Source: an uncultured Bacillota bacterium
GTDB taxonomy: Bacteria > Bacillota > Clostridia > Oscillospirales > Oscillospiraceae
Reading direction: 5' to 3'
Length of the DNA stretch: 43,494 bases
Assembly: GCA_947172355.1 (NCBI GenBank)
Contig: CAMWBA010000007.1
Span: 1 to 43,494, forward strand
Shown here: positions 20,059-28,647 of the stretch, piece after piece
Numbering within the stretch: position 1 is the stretch's first letter
Layout of the letters: each line of letters opens with the position of its first letter
Program-made: the position numbers and the translations under genes
The notes under the pieces: model-generated
Seen by the model: only the letters and a program-made list of their open reading frames with translations
What the model was told of the DNA's origin: nothing
Databases searched by the model: none

Positions 20059-20382
20059 TTGGGCCATTTTGGTTTTTCCTATGTAGGACTTTTTTACCTG
20101 ATTTTGCTTTTTTTGCCCAACCTGCTTTGGGTCAAAAATAAGCCGGAGGGCTATGACCCGTCCGGCAAAAATCCCGTCCTGCTTCTGTTGGAGCGGGTGG
20201 GCGAGGTCTGCGTCACCTGCTGCGCAGTGATTTTCTCCGACTTTAACCTGCGCCCCTGGTCCCCCTGGAGCCTGTGGCTGGCAGCCTTCTTCCTGCTGAT
20301 GGCGCTGTCCACCGTGATTTTAGGGGTGGGCCATATTGGCATCCACCTCCAGCACCGCCGCCGGCTGGAGGGAGCCTTATGA
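20059..20382 (+). CDS. small membrane protein of unknown function
   Basis: TTG-start ORF with hydrophobic segments; its stop overlaps the downstream start. Confidence 0.65.
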   Translation: MGHFGFSYVGLFYLILLFLPNLLWVKNKPEGYDPSGKNPVLLLLERVGEVCVTCCAVIFSDFNLRPWSPWSLWLAAFFLLMALSTVILGVGHIGIHLQHRRRLEGAL

Positions 20383-21008
20383 ACCATGAACTGGACTTCC
20401 CTGCCGGCATCTGGGAGGCCTTTGCCCAGAGCCGCCCAACGGTACGCTGTTCCCCCGGCTATCTGATCTACCTGCAAGATACAGAAGCCACCTGCTTCTA
20501 CTTTTTGAAATCCGGTCGGGTGAAGAGCTTTATTCAGTCGGAGGATGGCGCAGAGCGGGTGCTGAATATCTACCATGCCGGGAGCCTCTTCGGCGAGGCC
20601 TCCTTCTTCGACGAGCTGCCCCGGGTATCTTCGGCAATGGCGCTGAACCTCTGCGAGATTGTACCCATCGACCGGGATCTGGTAACCCAGGAGTTTTCCC
20701 GCCGCCCGGAGCTGGCCCTGTCCATGATGAAGTATCTGGCCCGGACGGTGCGGCTGCTGTCGGGCCAGGTGGACCAGATGGCCTTTCGTCCCGCCCGGTG
20801 GCGGGTGGCCAACTATCTGCTCACCCTGGCCTCCGGAACAGGAACCGTCTCCTGCACCCAGGAGGATATCGCCGCCGCCGTTTCCGCCAGCCGGGTCACC
20901 GTGAGCCGGGTGCTGAGCGAGTTTTCCCGGGAGAGCTGGGTGGAGTTGGGATATCGGACCGTTCAGCTGAAACAACCGGAAAAACTCAAAGAATTATGTA
21001 TGATATAA
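20379..21008 (+). CDS. Crp/Fnr-family transcriptional regulator
   Basis: cNMP-binding-like N-terminus and C-terminal HTH (CTQEDIAAAVSASRVTVSRVLSEF); ATGA overlap. Confidence 0.9.
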   Translation: MNHELDFPAGIWEAFAQSRPTVRCSPGYLIYLQDTEATCFYFLKSGRVKSFIQSEDGAERVLNIYHAGSLFGEASFFDELPRVSSAMALNLCEIVPIDRDLVTQEFSRRPELALSMMKYLARTVRLLSGQVDQMAFRPARWRVANYLLTLASGTGTVSCTQEDIAAAVSASRVTVSRVLSEFSRESWVELGYRTVQLKQPEKLKELCMI

Positions 21009-21035
21009 AAGCCATCCGGAACCCCGGATGGCTTT
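21008..21035. terminator. terminator hairpin
   Basis: aagccatccgg / ccggatggctt inverted repeat between convergent genes. Confidence 0.75.
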
Positions 21036-21038
21036 GCT

Positions 21039-22700
21039 TTACACGCTGCATTTGTTTAGCTCCACCGCTCGCTCCAGAGCGGCATCAATGTTGGGCGCGA
21101 AGCTGTCCTCCCCCACCAGATCAAACATCCCAGACTTCTGAAATACCGACATGGGCTGTTCGTTGACATGGGAAAACAACACCTTAATATTTTTGGACTT
21201 ACACTCCTCATAGAGCCGGCGCAGGCCGTTTAAGGCGGTAATGTCCATGGCGGGGACAGATCGCATCCGGAGAATCAAAACATTCTTTCCTGTATTTCGC
21301 TCCATATGAGGAATTTTATCCGCCGCACCGAAGAACATGGGGCCGGTAATCTCAAAAACCATCACATGAGGCGGCACAGGTTTGAGCCGGCCCTGGTCAT
21401 CCCCGGTGTCCTCTACATATTCCCACTCCTTCACGGCGGCCACATCCGCCATCCGCTTCATAAACAGCAGACAGGCCAGAGACAGGCCCACAGCAATGGC
21501 CACCACCAGGTCAAAAACCACCGTGAGAAAAAAGGTAACCACCAAAACGGCCACATCGCTCTTAGGCGAATGCTTCACAACATTGACCACAGTGCGCCAG
21601 CCGCTCATATTATAGGCCACCTGGAACAAAATGGCGGCGATACAGGGCATGGGAATCAGGGCGGCATAGGGCATGAGCAGCACCAGCACCAGCACCAGGA
21701 CTATGGCGTGGACCATCCCTGCAACGGGAGAACGTCCGCCATTTTTAATGTTGGCCGCCGTCCGGGCGATGGCGCCGGTGGCGGGGATGCCTCCAAAGAG
21801 AGCGGAGGCGGCGTTACCCACTCCCTGAGCAACCAATTCCATATTGGAGTTGTGCCGGGAACCGATCATCTCATCCGCCACCACGGCAGACAGCAGCGAC
21901 TCGATGGCTGCCAAAACCGCGATGGTGAACGCGTCGGGCAGCACCGCCGAAATGGTGCCATAGGAAATGGCGGGCAGGGTAAATTGCGGCAGGGAACTGG
22001 AGATGACGTACAGGTCTCCGATGGTATTTACCGGCAGGGAAAACAGCTTTACAGCTCCTGCGGCAACTATGACAGCAATGAGAGATGCTGGTATCCTTTT
22101 CCCAAACCTGGGCCACACAATTAAAATTGCCAGGGCTAAGCACCCGATCCCTACCGCTGCCAGATTTACAGTATGAAAGGTACGGGCGACCTCCTCCATT
22201 TTCTCCATGGTCTCTACCGGGGAGTGGGTAAATGTAAGGCCCAAGAAATCCTTCAGCTGACCGACGAGAATGGTAACCGCAATACCGGCGGTAAAGCCAG
22301 TAGTGATGGTGTAGGGGATGAATTTGATCATGCTCCCCATGCGCAGCACCCCCATAAGAACCAGCAGGATGCCCGCCAGAATGGTGGCCACCGCCAGGCC
22401 GTCCATGCCGTTTTTCCCCACAATGCCCGCCACAATGGTGGCAAAGGCGGCGGTGGGTCCGGCAATCTGCACCTTGCTCCCGCCCAATGCGGAGATGACG
22501 AAACCGGCCACAATAGCGGTATACAAGCCCTGTTCCGGTGACACCCCCGAGGCCAGAGCCAAGGCGATGGACAAGGGCAGCGCGATAATGGCTACAATTA
22601 TGCCGGAGACCAGATCTTTGGTAAAATCTTCTTTGGAGTAGTGTTTCAGCGAATGAATCAGTTGAGGGGTAAGTTCTCTCATCAGGCTCTCTCCTTCCAT
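21039..22700 (-). CDS. SulP-family inorganic anion transporter with STAS domain
   Basis: KDLVSGIIVAIIALPLSIALALASGVSPEQGLYTAIVAGFV...GGIPATGAIARTAANI; C-terminal STAS; start 22700 or 22682. Confidence 0.92.
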   Translation of the reverse strand: MEGESLMRELTPQLIHSLKHYSKEDFTKDLVSGIIVAIIALPLSIALALASGVSPEQGLYTAIVAGFVISALGGSKVQIAGPTAAFATIVAGIVGKNGMDGLAVATILAGILLVLMGVLRMGSMIKFIPYTITTGFTAGIAVTILVGQLKDFLGLTFTHSPVETMEKMEEVARTFHTVNLAAVGIGCLALAILIVWPRFGKRIPASLIAVIVAAGAVKLFSLPVNTIGDLYVISSSLPQFTLPAISYGTISAVLPDAFTIAVLAAIESLLSAVVADEMIGSRHNSNMELVAQGVGNAASALFGGIPATGAIARTAANIKNGGRSPVAGMVHAIVLVLVLVLLMPYAALIPMPCIAAILFQVAYNMSGWRTVVNVVKHSPKSDVAVLVVTFFLTVVFDLVVAIAVGLSLACLLFMKRMADVAAVKEWEYVEDTGDDQGRLKPVPPHVMVFEITGPMFFGAADKIPHMERNTGKNVLILRMRSVPAMDITALNGLRRLYEECKSKNIKVLFSHVNEQPMSVFQKSGMFDLVGEDSFAPNIDAALERAVELNKCSV

Positions 22701-22796
22701 TTTGAGACACACCCCATCATACCTGAGAAGAAAAGAAATTGCAAGTCTTTCCAAAAAATTGCAGATGGGCGCGGGAAACTCCCGCGCCCGTCCGGC

Positions 22797-23564
22797 TTAT
22801 CTGGCCCAGGCCAGAATCGCATCCCGAAGGAACTTCGCACAACCTGTCTGCGCTTGGTCGTAGTAGGCGGTAAACCGCTCATCCTGAACATAGAGTTCCG
22901 CCAGTCCCCGGTGTCGCTGGACGTCATATTCGTTTCCGGTGACGGTAAGCCAGCGGTGGTGAAGGGCGGTGATCTCCTTCCCCGCCTCCCCCGCCGGGTC
23001 GGCCCCAGAAGCCACGGCCGCAGACAGCTTCTCCAGAATTTCCTTGTTCAAGCGCTCCCACTCGGCATACTGTTGATAGGTCAGACCCTTTATCTGGGTA
23101 AGCATCTCATCCACCTTAGTGCCGCCATATGTTTCTCGGCTTTCTGCCTCGTAGGTCTCTGCATATTTTTTCAGTGCGTCACGCTTGAACACCTCGAATT
23201 TTTTCTCGTCTGCCATATTCTCATTCCTTTCTTGTGTTGAAATTGTCTCCTTGACTGAGTAAATCAGTCTCTGAATCCGTCCCTGCTCCTCCTCCAAAGC
23301 GGCAAGATGGCCCCGCAGGACGGCTATACGGTCAAAGGAGGGATCATCCAGAATTTCCTTTACCTGGGCCAGCTCCACCCCGAGGGCCCGGTAATACAAA
23401 ATGTCCTGGAGCCGGTCTACCTCTGCCGGACCGTAACGGCGGTAACCACTCTCCGTTCGGCTGCTGGGCTTCAGCAGACCAATCTCGTCGTACCAGCGCA
23501 GGGCGCGGGTGGTCACCCCCGACAGGTGCGACAGCGCTTGGATGGAATATTCCATCTCAATCAC
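22797..23564 (-). CDS. MerR-family regulator with TipAS ligand-binding domain
   Basis: YSIQALSHLSGVTTRALRWYDEIGLLKPSSRTESGYRRYGPAEVDRLQDILYYRALG plus a C-terminal TipAS-like domain. Confidence 0.92.
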   Translation of the reverse strand: MIEMEYSIQALSHLSGVTTRALRWYDEIGLLKPSSRTESGYRRYGPAEVDRLQDILYYRALGVELAQVKEILDDPSFDRIAVLRGHLAALEEEQGRIQRLIYSVKETISTQERNENMADEKKFEVFKRDALKKYAETYEAESRETYGGTKVDEMLTQIKGLTYQQYAEWERLNKEILEKLSAAVASGADPAGEAGKEITALHHRWLTVTGNEYDVQRHRGLAELYVQDERFTAYYDQAQTGCAKFLRDAILAWAR

Positions 23565-23662
23565 CCCCCATGGAAGATACTATCACTTGACGTTACGGCA
23601 AAGTCAAGCGGTTTTTAAAAAAAGACCGCCTGGTTTGTGTTCCAGGCGGCCAACAAAAAACG

Positions 23663-24117
23663 CTATTTCTCGGTTATGATTTCAAACGGAAAGGCAAAAT
23701 ACCCGTCGCCGCTCCAATAATCGAATACCGCCCGATACTCACCCAGGGTCAGATCATAACCCGTCAGATAAATATGCCACGTTTGTGGCTCCCCCGGATG
23801 TACAGACAGCAGGTTCGCTGTCTCAGGTCCTGAACGTTTTGGGGCAGGATATACCACCGGTTGGAGCGCTTCACTTCTAAATATGGCTTGTTGAGTTCCC
23901 CCAAATACCCTCCCCGGTTCTCCACTTGAATGGCGATTTCTTTTGTTCCCGCCGGATATTGATTCTGCTCCGTCAGACAGACAATATCCCCGGAGGGCGG
24001 TTCCTTGTGTCCGGAGTGTGGAAGTCTGCTGCGGCCGGCCACAAAGACCAGAAATGCCAATATGGCAGCAAGTACAAAAGTAATCGCAGTCCATTCACGT
24101 TTTCTATGGGATAATTG
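23663..24117 (-). pseudogene. membrane-anchored bacterial Ig-like domain protein, disrupted by a frameshift
   Basis: Frame A encodes a TM segment plus VCLTEQNQYPAGTKEIAIQVENRGGYLGELNKPYLEVKRSNRWYILPQN; the continuation GPETANLLSVHPGEPQTWHIYLTGYDLTLGEYRAVFDYW is in the -1 frame from ~GCCCCAAAACG. Confidence 0.6.
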
Positions 24118-24172
24118 TTAAATCAATGAAAACCGTTGATATTACTGGGTTTACTGGATTTACCACCGCAAA

Positions 24173-24197
24173 TTTACTACTCTTTTACTACTTTTGC
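24173..24197 (+). repeat. candidate left attachment site
   Basis: tttactactcttttactacttttgc; 14-bp core tttactacttttgc (24184..24197) identical to the right end. Confidence 0.6.
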
Positions 24198-24322
24198 CGA
24201 CATAGAATCGGGCCGGAGTTTTGAACCTCTGGCCCGGTTTTTTCGCGTCCAGCCGGACGCGCGGTTTTGTTTGCGATAAAGGGGCGGAAATCAAATTGCC
24301 CTATTGAAAGGAGTATTAAAGC

Positions 24323-25315
24323 ATGAACACAACCGTAAATCCCAGCAGTCAAATGGAGGCCCCAGTACAGTATTATCGCATCAATGAGGAAGCGGCCCGC
24401 CACGCCAAAGAGGCTAACAGCTTTTCCGACTATGTTCCCGGCAGTGCAACAGCAGAATACCGGCAGATGGTAGACAAGGCGGTGGAACTGGCGGAGCGGC
24501 AGAAACGGCGCACAGACCCGGAGTATCACGCTAAAATTGACCATTTACTTGACCTTTATTCACGGAAGCTGGCACAGAATATGAATGAGGGTTACGACAT
24601 TGCTGCCCGTGTGCCGTCGGTGCTGATTGCCGGTCCTGCTAATTTCCCAGTAAGGAAAAAGGAGAAGCAGAATGCCGCCAGTGACAGGAACATGATGGAA
24701 TGGCAGTACATTCAGGGTTTGCTCGATAGAATCCGCAGCACTGGCATGGGCGGCATTAGTGCTGATGATGTTGACGCAATCACGAAGCTGGAAAAGAAGC
24801 TGACCGCACGTCAAAAGGCACAGGAGCACATGAAAGCCGTCAACGCCTACTATCGCAAGCACAACGCCCTGGACGGTTGCCCTGAACTCTCCCCGGAGGA
24901 AGTAGAGGCTTTGAAAATTGATATGGCGCAAAGCTGGCATATGCAGGGTAGGCCCTACCCGTCGTGGCAGTTAAGCAACAATAACGCAGAAATCCGCCGC
25001 ATCAAAGCGCGAATTGAGCAGTTGAAGCGGCAGCGGGAAACGGGCTATGTAGGTTGGGAATTTGACGGCGGCACTGTGGAAGCAAACCAAGAAGCTAATC
25101 GCTTGCAGATTTTGTTTGCCAGTAAGCCAGACGAGGAAATCAGGGCAGTGTTGAAAAGTAACGGTTTCCGGTGGTCCCCCAAGGCCGGGGCATGGCAACG
25201 GCAATTAAATGATAATGCCATCCGGGCCGCTGACTATATCAAGAGCATATGGCCTGTTGGCGGGGAAAAGCCCAGTGAATTTCAGCGTAAAGTCAAGAGT
25301 GAGGGTATAACATGA
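24323..25315 (+). CDS. mobile-element protein of unknown function with C-terminal KSNGFRWSPKAGAWQRQL motif
   Basis: 330 aa ORF after GAAAGGAG RBS; C-terminal motif is common in proteins of integrative elements. Confidence 0.8.
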   Translation: MNTTVNPSSQMEAPVQYYRINEEAARHAKEANSFSDYVPGSATAEYRQMVDKAVELAERQKRRTDPEYHAKIDHLLDLYSRKLAQNMNEGYDIAARVPSVLIAGPANFPVRKKEKQNAASDRNMMEWQYIQGLLDRIRSTGMGGISADDVDAITKLEKKLTARQKAQEHMKAVNAYYRKHNALDGCPELSPEEVEALKIDMAQSWHMQGRPYPSWQLSNNNAEIRRIKARIEQLKRQRETGYVGWEFDGGTVEANQEANRLQILFASKPDEEIRAVLKSNGFRWSPKAGAWQRQLNDNAIRAADYIKSIWPVGGEKPSEFQRKVKSEGIT

Positions 25316-25324
25316 GGAATTGGA

Positions 25325-25393
25325 ACGGGTGGGAGCGAGGCCCACCCGTGACACCAAAGAACACGGCATAGCCGCTGCTGCGTCTATGCCGTG
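25325..25393. terminator. tandem hairpins between convergent genes
   Basis: acgggtggg/cccacccgt (25325-25349) and cacggcatag/ctatgccgtg (25362-25393). Confidence 0.6.
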
Positions 25394-25408
25394 CCTCTCT
25401 GGTGCTGT

Positions 25409-25642
25409 TTATGCAGTTGTGGCGGGCGGAACATAAGGGACACGGTAAATCACCAGTATGTTACGTTCTGGACCAGCAGCAACCACATTGATGATTTCCG
25501 CATTAGGGTATTTGCTGCACAGTCCGGCAAAAAAATCGTTAATCTCTTTGCCGATGTACCCGCCATAAAATGGTTGCGCACGAATGGTTTGTTCTGGTTT
25601 GGGTTCTGGGATAGCTGGCCGACGCGCATCAAATGTATCCAT
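25409..25642 (-). CDS. small hypothetical protein
   Basis: 77 aa ORF MDTFDARRPAIPEPKPEQTIRAQPFYGGYIGKEINDFFAGL; GGAAG RBS upstream. Confidence 0.6.
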   Translation of the reverse strand: MDTFDARRPAIPEPKPEQTIRAQPFYGGYIGKEINDFFAGLCSKYPNAEIINVVAAGPERNILVIYRVPYVPPATTA

Positions 25643-26025
25643 GATTAGACTTCCTTTCTGGTTTAATATACTTAATTTTACTATATATCAGCAAGAAAGT
25701 CCAATTTCCTGTATTCTCAAACCGGCACATAAACGAGGGGACTTTATCTTGATAAAGTATAAATTTTTTGTAAAGAAGTCAAAACCAGCTTGTCGAATCA
25801 TGGCAATCAACCTATTGCAATTTGCTCTAAGCTGGTGTAAAATAGAACCACGAGACACAGAAGCAAAAAAGGCAGGGCGCGGAGTGTGCCACCACCCCAC
25901 GCCCCTATGCAGGAGAGCCAGTCAAGCCCAGGTCCCACACAGCAGAATTATTCTGCGCCATAATCCCATTATACCCTTTTATGCAACATTTCGCAAGGGG
26001 GGATATTGTGTGCGTAGCTTATAAC

Positions 26026-26060
26026 GCGGTGTAGGGATTTATTGACCCTGCGCCGCTTTT
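26026..26060 (+). terminator. intrinsic-terminator-like hairpin in non-coding region
   Basis: gcggtgtaggg / ccctgcgccgc (11 bp with 2 GU pairs) followed by TTTT. Confidence 0.5.
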
Positions 26061-26156
26061 GTTGTCTCGCGGGAACGCCTAAGGGGGACGGGAAAGGAAG
26101 TACCACCCCCACAGGCAAGTACCGGCGAGATTAAACAATAGAAAGGGAAAACCTGT

Positions 26157-27164
26157 ATGAAAAAGAAACTTATTGCATCACTTATCGCAGCATCCATGCT
26201 ACTTACCCTGTCCGCTTGCGGCGGCAAAGACCCCGCGCCTGACAGCCAGCCCACAGGCACCGCACCTACGGAACAGGCTTCGGATTCCGAACCCGTCGCG
26301 GACACACAGGACGCACCGGATGACGCTGCGTCGGACAATGCAGCCCCTGTGAACGGCATCCAGCTTTACGACGGCAGCTACTTAGACCTGGACGGGGAAT
26401 ATGCCTCCGGCACTCCATGCAGGCGCATGGGCGGCAGCGGGATTGCCGCCAGTGACACGACCGTGAGCTTCATGCTGAACCTGGGCATGAATCCCCATGA
26501 AGAGGGCTACCAGGAAGACGTCATAGTAGAATCCCTCCAACGGGACGTCAACGTCGCCAATGATACGCCGTTCGTGGGCATCCCCGCAGGGGAAGAGACC
26601 TGCCGGTACATGACCAGATTACAGGACGGTATCGAATATGTAGACGAAAAAACCGAAGACTATAAAACAAACGGTGCCAAACTGATGGAACCTGGCAAAA
26701 CAGATACAATCTCATGGGACCTTAATGACTACACTCTCATCATCGCGAACGAGACCAGCGAGCCTATCGACAGATACCATTTCTCTCCCATCATACTGCG
26801 GATATCTCGCAGCTATGGCTGGGAGGACTATGATGACGACACCAGTGGGAAGCCCGGCTCATATTTCTGCATCGGCGGCAATGCGCCTCACAGCTTCGAT
26901 GACATCATAGCTGCATATGGGGAGCCTATGGGCGTATATGGCAAAAAAGAACACGATGTCACATACGTCTGGAAAGCAACGGGCGATACGGATGTCTATG
27001 TGCTCGTGACCTACAACGCACAGGCGGACACTTCCAGCCTTCAAATCTGCTATATCAAAGACTGCGAAGCGTCCAAGTCCTGGATGGCTGGGAGTAACAA
27101 CCACAGCAACATTCCCGACAACCTGTATGACATCTTATCAGAGCTTGGGCTGTACAATGGCTGA
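26157..27164 (+). CDS. lipoprotein, cargo of the integrated element
   Basis: Signal peptide and lipobox MKKKLIASLIAASMLLTLSACGG, then an acidic linker. Confidence 0.85.
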   Translation: MKKKLIASLIAASMLLTLSACGGKDPAPDSQPTGTAPTEQASDSEPVADTQDAPDDAASDNAAPVNGIQLYDGSYLDLDGEYASGTPCRRMGGSGIAASDTTVSFMLNLGMNPHEEGYQEDVIVESLQRDVNVANDTPFVGIPAGEETCRYMTRLQDGIEYVDEKTEDYKTNGAKLMEPGKTDTISWDLNDYTLIIANETSEPIDRYHFSPIILRISRSYGWEDYDDDTSGKPGSYFCIGGNAPHSFDDIIAAYGEPMGVYGKKEHDVTYVWKATGDTDVYVLVTYNAQADTSSLQICYIKDCEASKSWMAGSNNHSNIPDNLYDILSELGLYNG

Positions 27165-27180
27165 CAGCCATGCATCCCGT

Positions 27181-27217
27181 TACGCCCATCTGTGCAGGAT
27201 GGGCGTAAAATTTTTTT
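27181..27217 (+). terminator. intrinsic terminator of lipoprotein gene
   Basis: tacgcccatc / gatgggcgta followed by aaaaTTTTTTT. Confidence 0.85.
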
Positions 27218-27277
27218 ATATCTTGATGCCACTGGGCACGCTGGCGCCCCGTCTCCCGCGGGGCGCCGGTCGCAATA

Positions 27278-28456
27278 TCAAAAATCTTTATCGTAGGAAT
27301 TACCATGTTGAGCGGTAGTAAATTGAAACGTGGGGAGCCTCCGCTTGGCCTCTTGCTGCGATTGTTTGGCTTGGGCTGCTAATTTCTGTTCTTGTTTCCG
27401 GCAGTATTCTTCCCACACATCATATACGGTCCTTTTGACAGTGGAGCCGTCCGGTTTCTTTTGATTTACCTTAATTTTTTTGAGAAATCCAATCAACTGC
27501 TCACTTTCGTCTGCTCTGGCGGCGTTGCGGTAAGCATTGGCGGCAGCAGAAAGCGCATTAAGGTGTTCCTGTAAATCTGCGGGATAATTGTCAACCTGTT
27601 TTTGGAGGTTTGCAATATCAGCTTCCAAGATTTCTTTATGCTGTTGTGTGTCGGCGGTTTGCCGCCTGGCTTGCTGGGTAGCAGCAATGGCTAAATCACG
27701 GCTTAAACGCGCTTTCTCCCGTTCTTTTTCCAGCTTTTCTATTTCTTTTTTCGCCTTATAAGTTTTGGAATCCAAACCGCTCTTTTTCTCACGTCGCTTT
27801 GCCTTGCATTTTTCCTTGTAGACTGTGGCCTCGTTCTCGGTCATATTTTTGACCTTTTCGGCATCATAAATGGTACAATCTTCAATATCCCAGCCTAATT
27901 CACGCATTTTTTGAGGATATTCCTGATTCAACCGTTTATATAGCTTGGGATTGATAACTTTATCAACGCAAAGTTCGCCGGATTTAGTATAGCCCATGCC
28001 AAAGTAATGCTTATGAGGGGCTTGCTCGTCCCGATGTAAAGCTGTGGCGCGGATATTATCTGCTCCCATTATAGCTGTTATGATTTTATCGCTGTCCGCA
28101 AAAAATTTTATCTGCTGTCCTGGTGACATAGCATTAATCACATCGGCAGGAGGTTTGATAATCATTGCCCAGCCGATTGCAGCATCGGCCCGGAGGGCGC
28201 GGCCCCCGGCGGCTTTTCGCTGCGCGGAATATTCTGCGGCTTCTTTTGTCATGTTTTCGGCTAATTCAACGCCGCTGGTAATGCCGGTGTATGTATTGTA
28301 ATGTGAGAGGTTGCGGTCTATATCTTCGTCTTTGCCCCAGCGTTCTGGCATTGCTTCACAAACAACGGCGCGTAAAAATCCCGTGCGTTTTGCTCGGCTT
28401 TTTTTACTGCGCTGATTAGTCAGCTTTAACGTAGTGATTCCTACTTTCCAACCCAT
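27278..28456 (-). CDS. MobV-type relaxase (Pre/Mob plasmid recombination family)
   Basis: RNLSHYNTYTG...; metal-binding motif ALHRDEQAPHKHYFG; coiled-coil C-terminus. Confidence 0.88.
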   Translation of the reverse strand: MGWKVGITTLKLTNQRSKKSRAKRTGFLRAVVCEAMPERWGKDEDIDRNLSHYNTYTGITSGVELAENMTKEAAEYSAQRKAAGGRALRADAAIGWAMIIKPPADVINAMSPGQQIKFFADSDKIITAIMGADNIRATALHRDEQAPHKHYFGMGYTKSGELCVDKVINPKLYKRLNQEYPQKMRELGWDIEDCTIYDAEKVKNMTENEATVYKEKCKAKRREKKSGLDSKTYKAKKEIEKLEKEREKARLSRDLAIAATQQARRQTADTQQHKEILEADIANLQKQVDNYPADLQEHLNALSAAANAYRNAARADESEQLIGFLKKIKVNQKKPDGSTVKRTVYDVWEEYCRKQEQKLAAQAKQSQQEAKRRLPTFQFTTAQHGNSYDKDF

Positions 28457-28482
28457 TTTCGTTACCTCCTTTTGCTGCGGCT

Positions 28483-28625
28483 ACGTTACTCAGGCTTGTT
28501 GTGAGCGGTGTTGACCGCTCGCAATAAACCCGAGTAACGTGCCCTCTGATTTAACGTGCGTTAAATCCCGCTCACTTTGTTCGCTATCGTGCCCAAAGGG
28601 CGGGCTGTAGCCCTCCCCCTGGACC
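28483..28625. other. candidate oriT (hairpin-rich region upstream of mob)
   Basis: Nested inverted repeats acgttactcagg/cccgagtaacgt, ttgtgagcggt/accgctcgcaa, gatttaac/gttaaatc between mob start and rep end. Confidence 0.5.
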
Positions 28626-28647
28626 CCCTCTAAACAGTTGCATCTTG

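Noticed and set aside
23800-23870. Programmed -1 frameshift in the Ig-like gene
   Set aside because: The codon phase at CCC-CAA-AAC does not give a canonical X-XXY-YYZ slippery heptamer; a single-base deletion or sequencing error is simpler.
24100-24322. tRNA gene at the integration site
   Set aside because: No cloverleaf or T-loop GGTTCGAATCC-type sequence found at either element end.
25584-26024. 146-aa plus-strand ORF in the element's non-coding region
   Set aside because: Begins antisense to 25409..25642, lacks a convincing RBS, and its sequence is dominated by structured inverted repeats.
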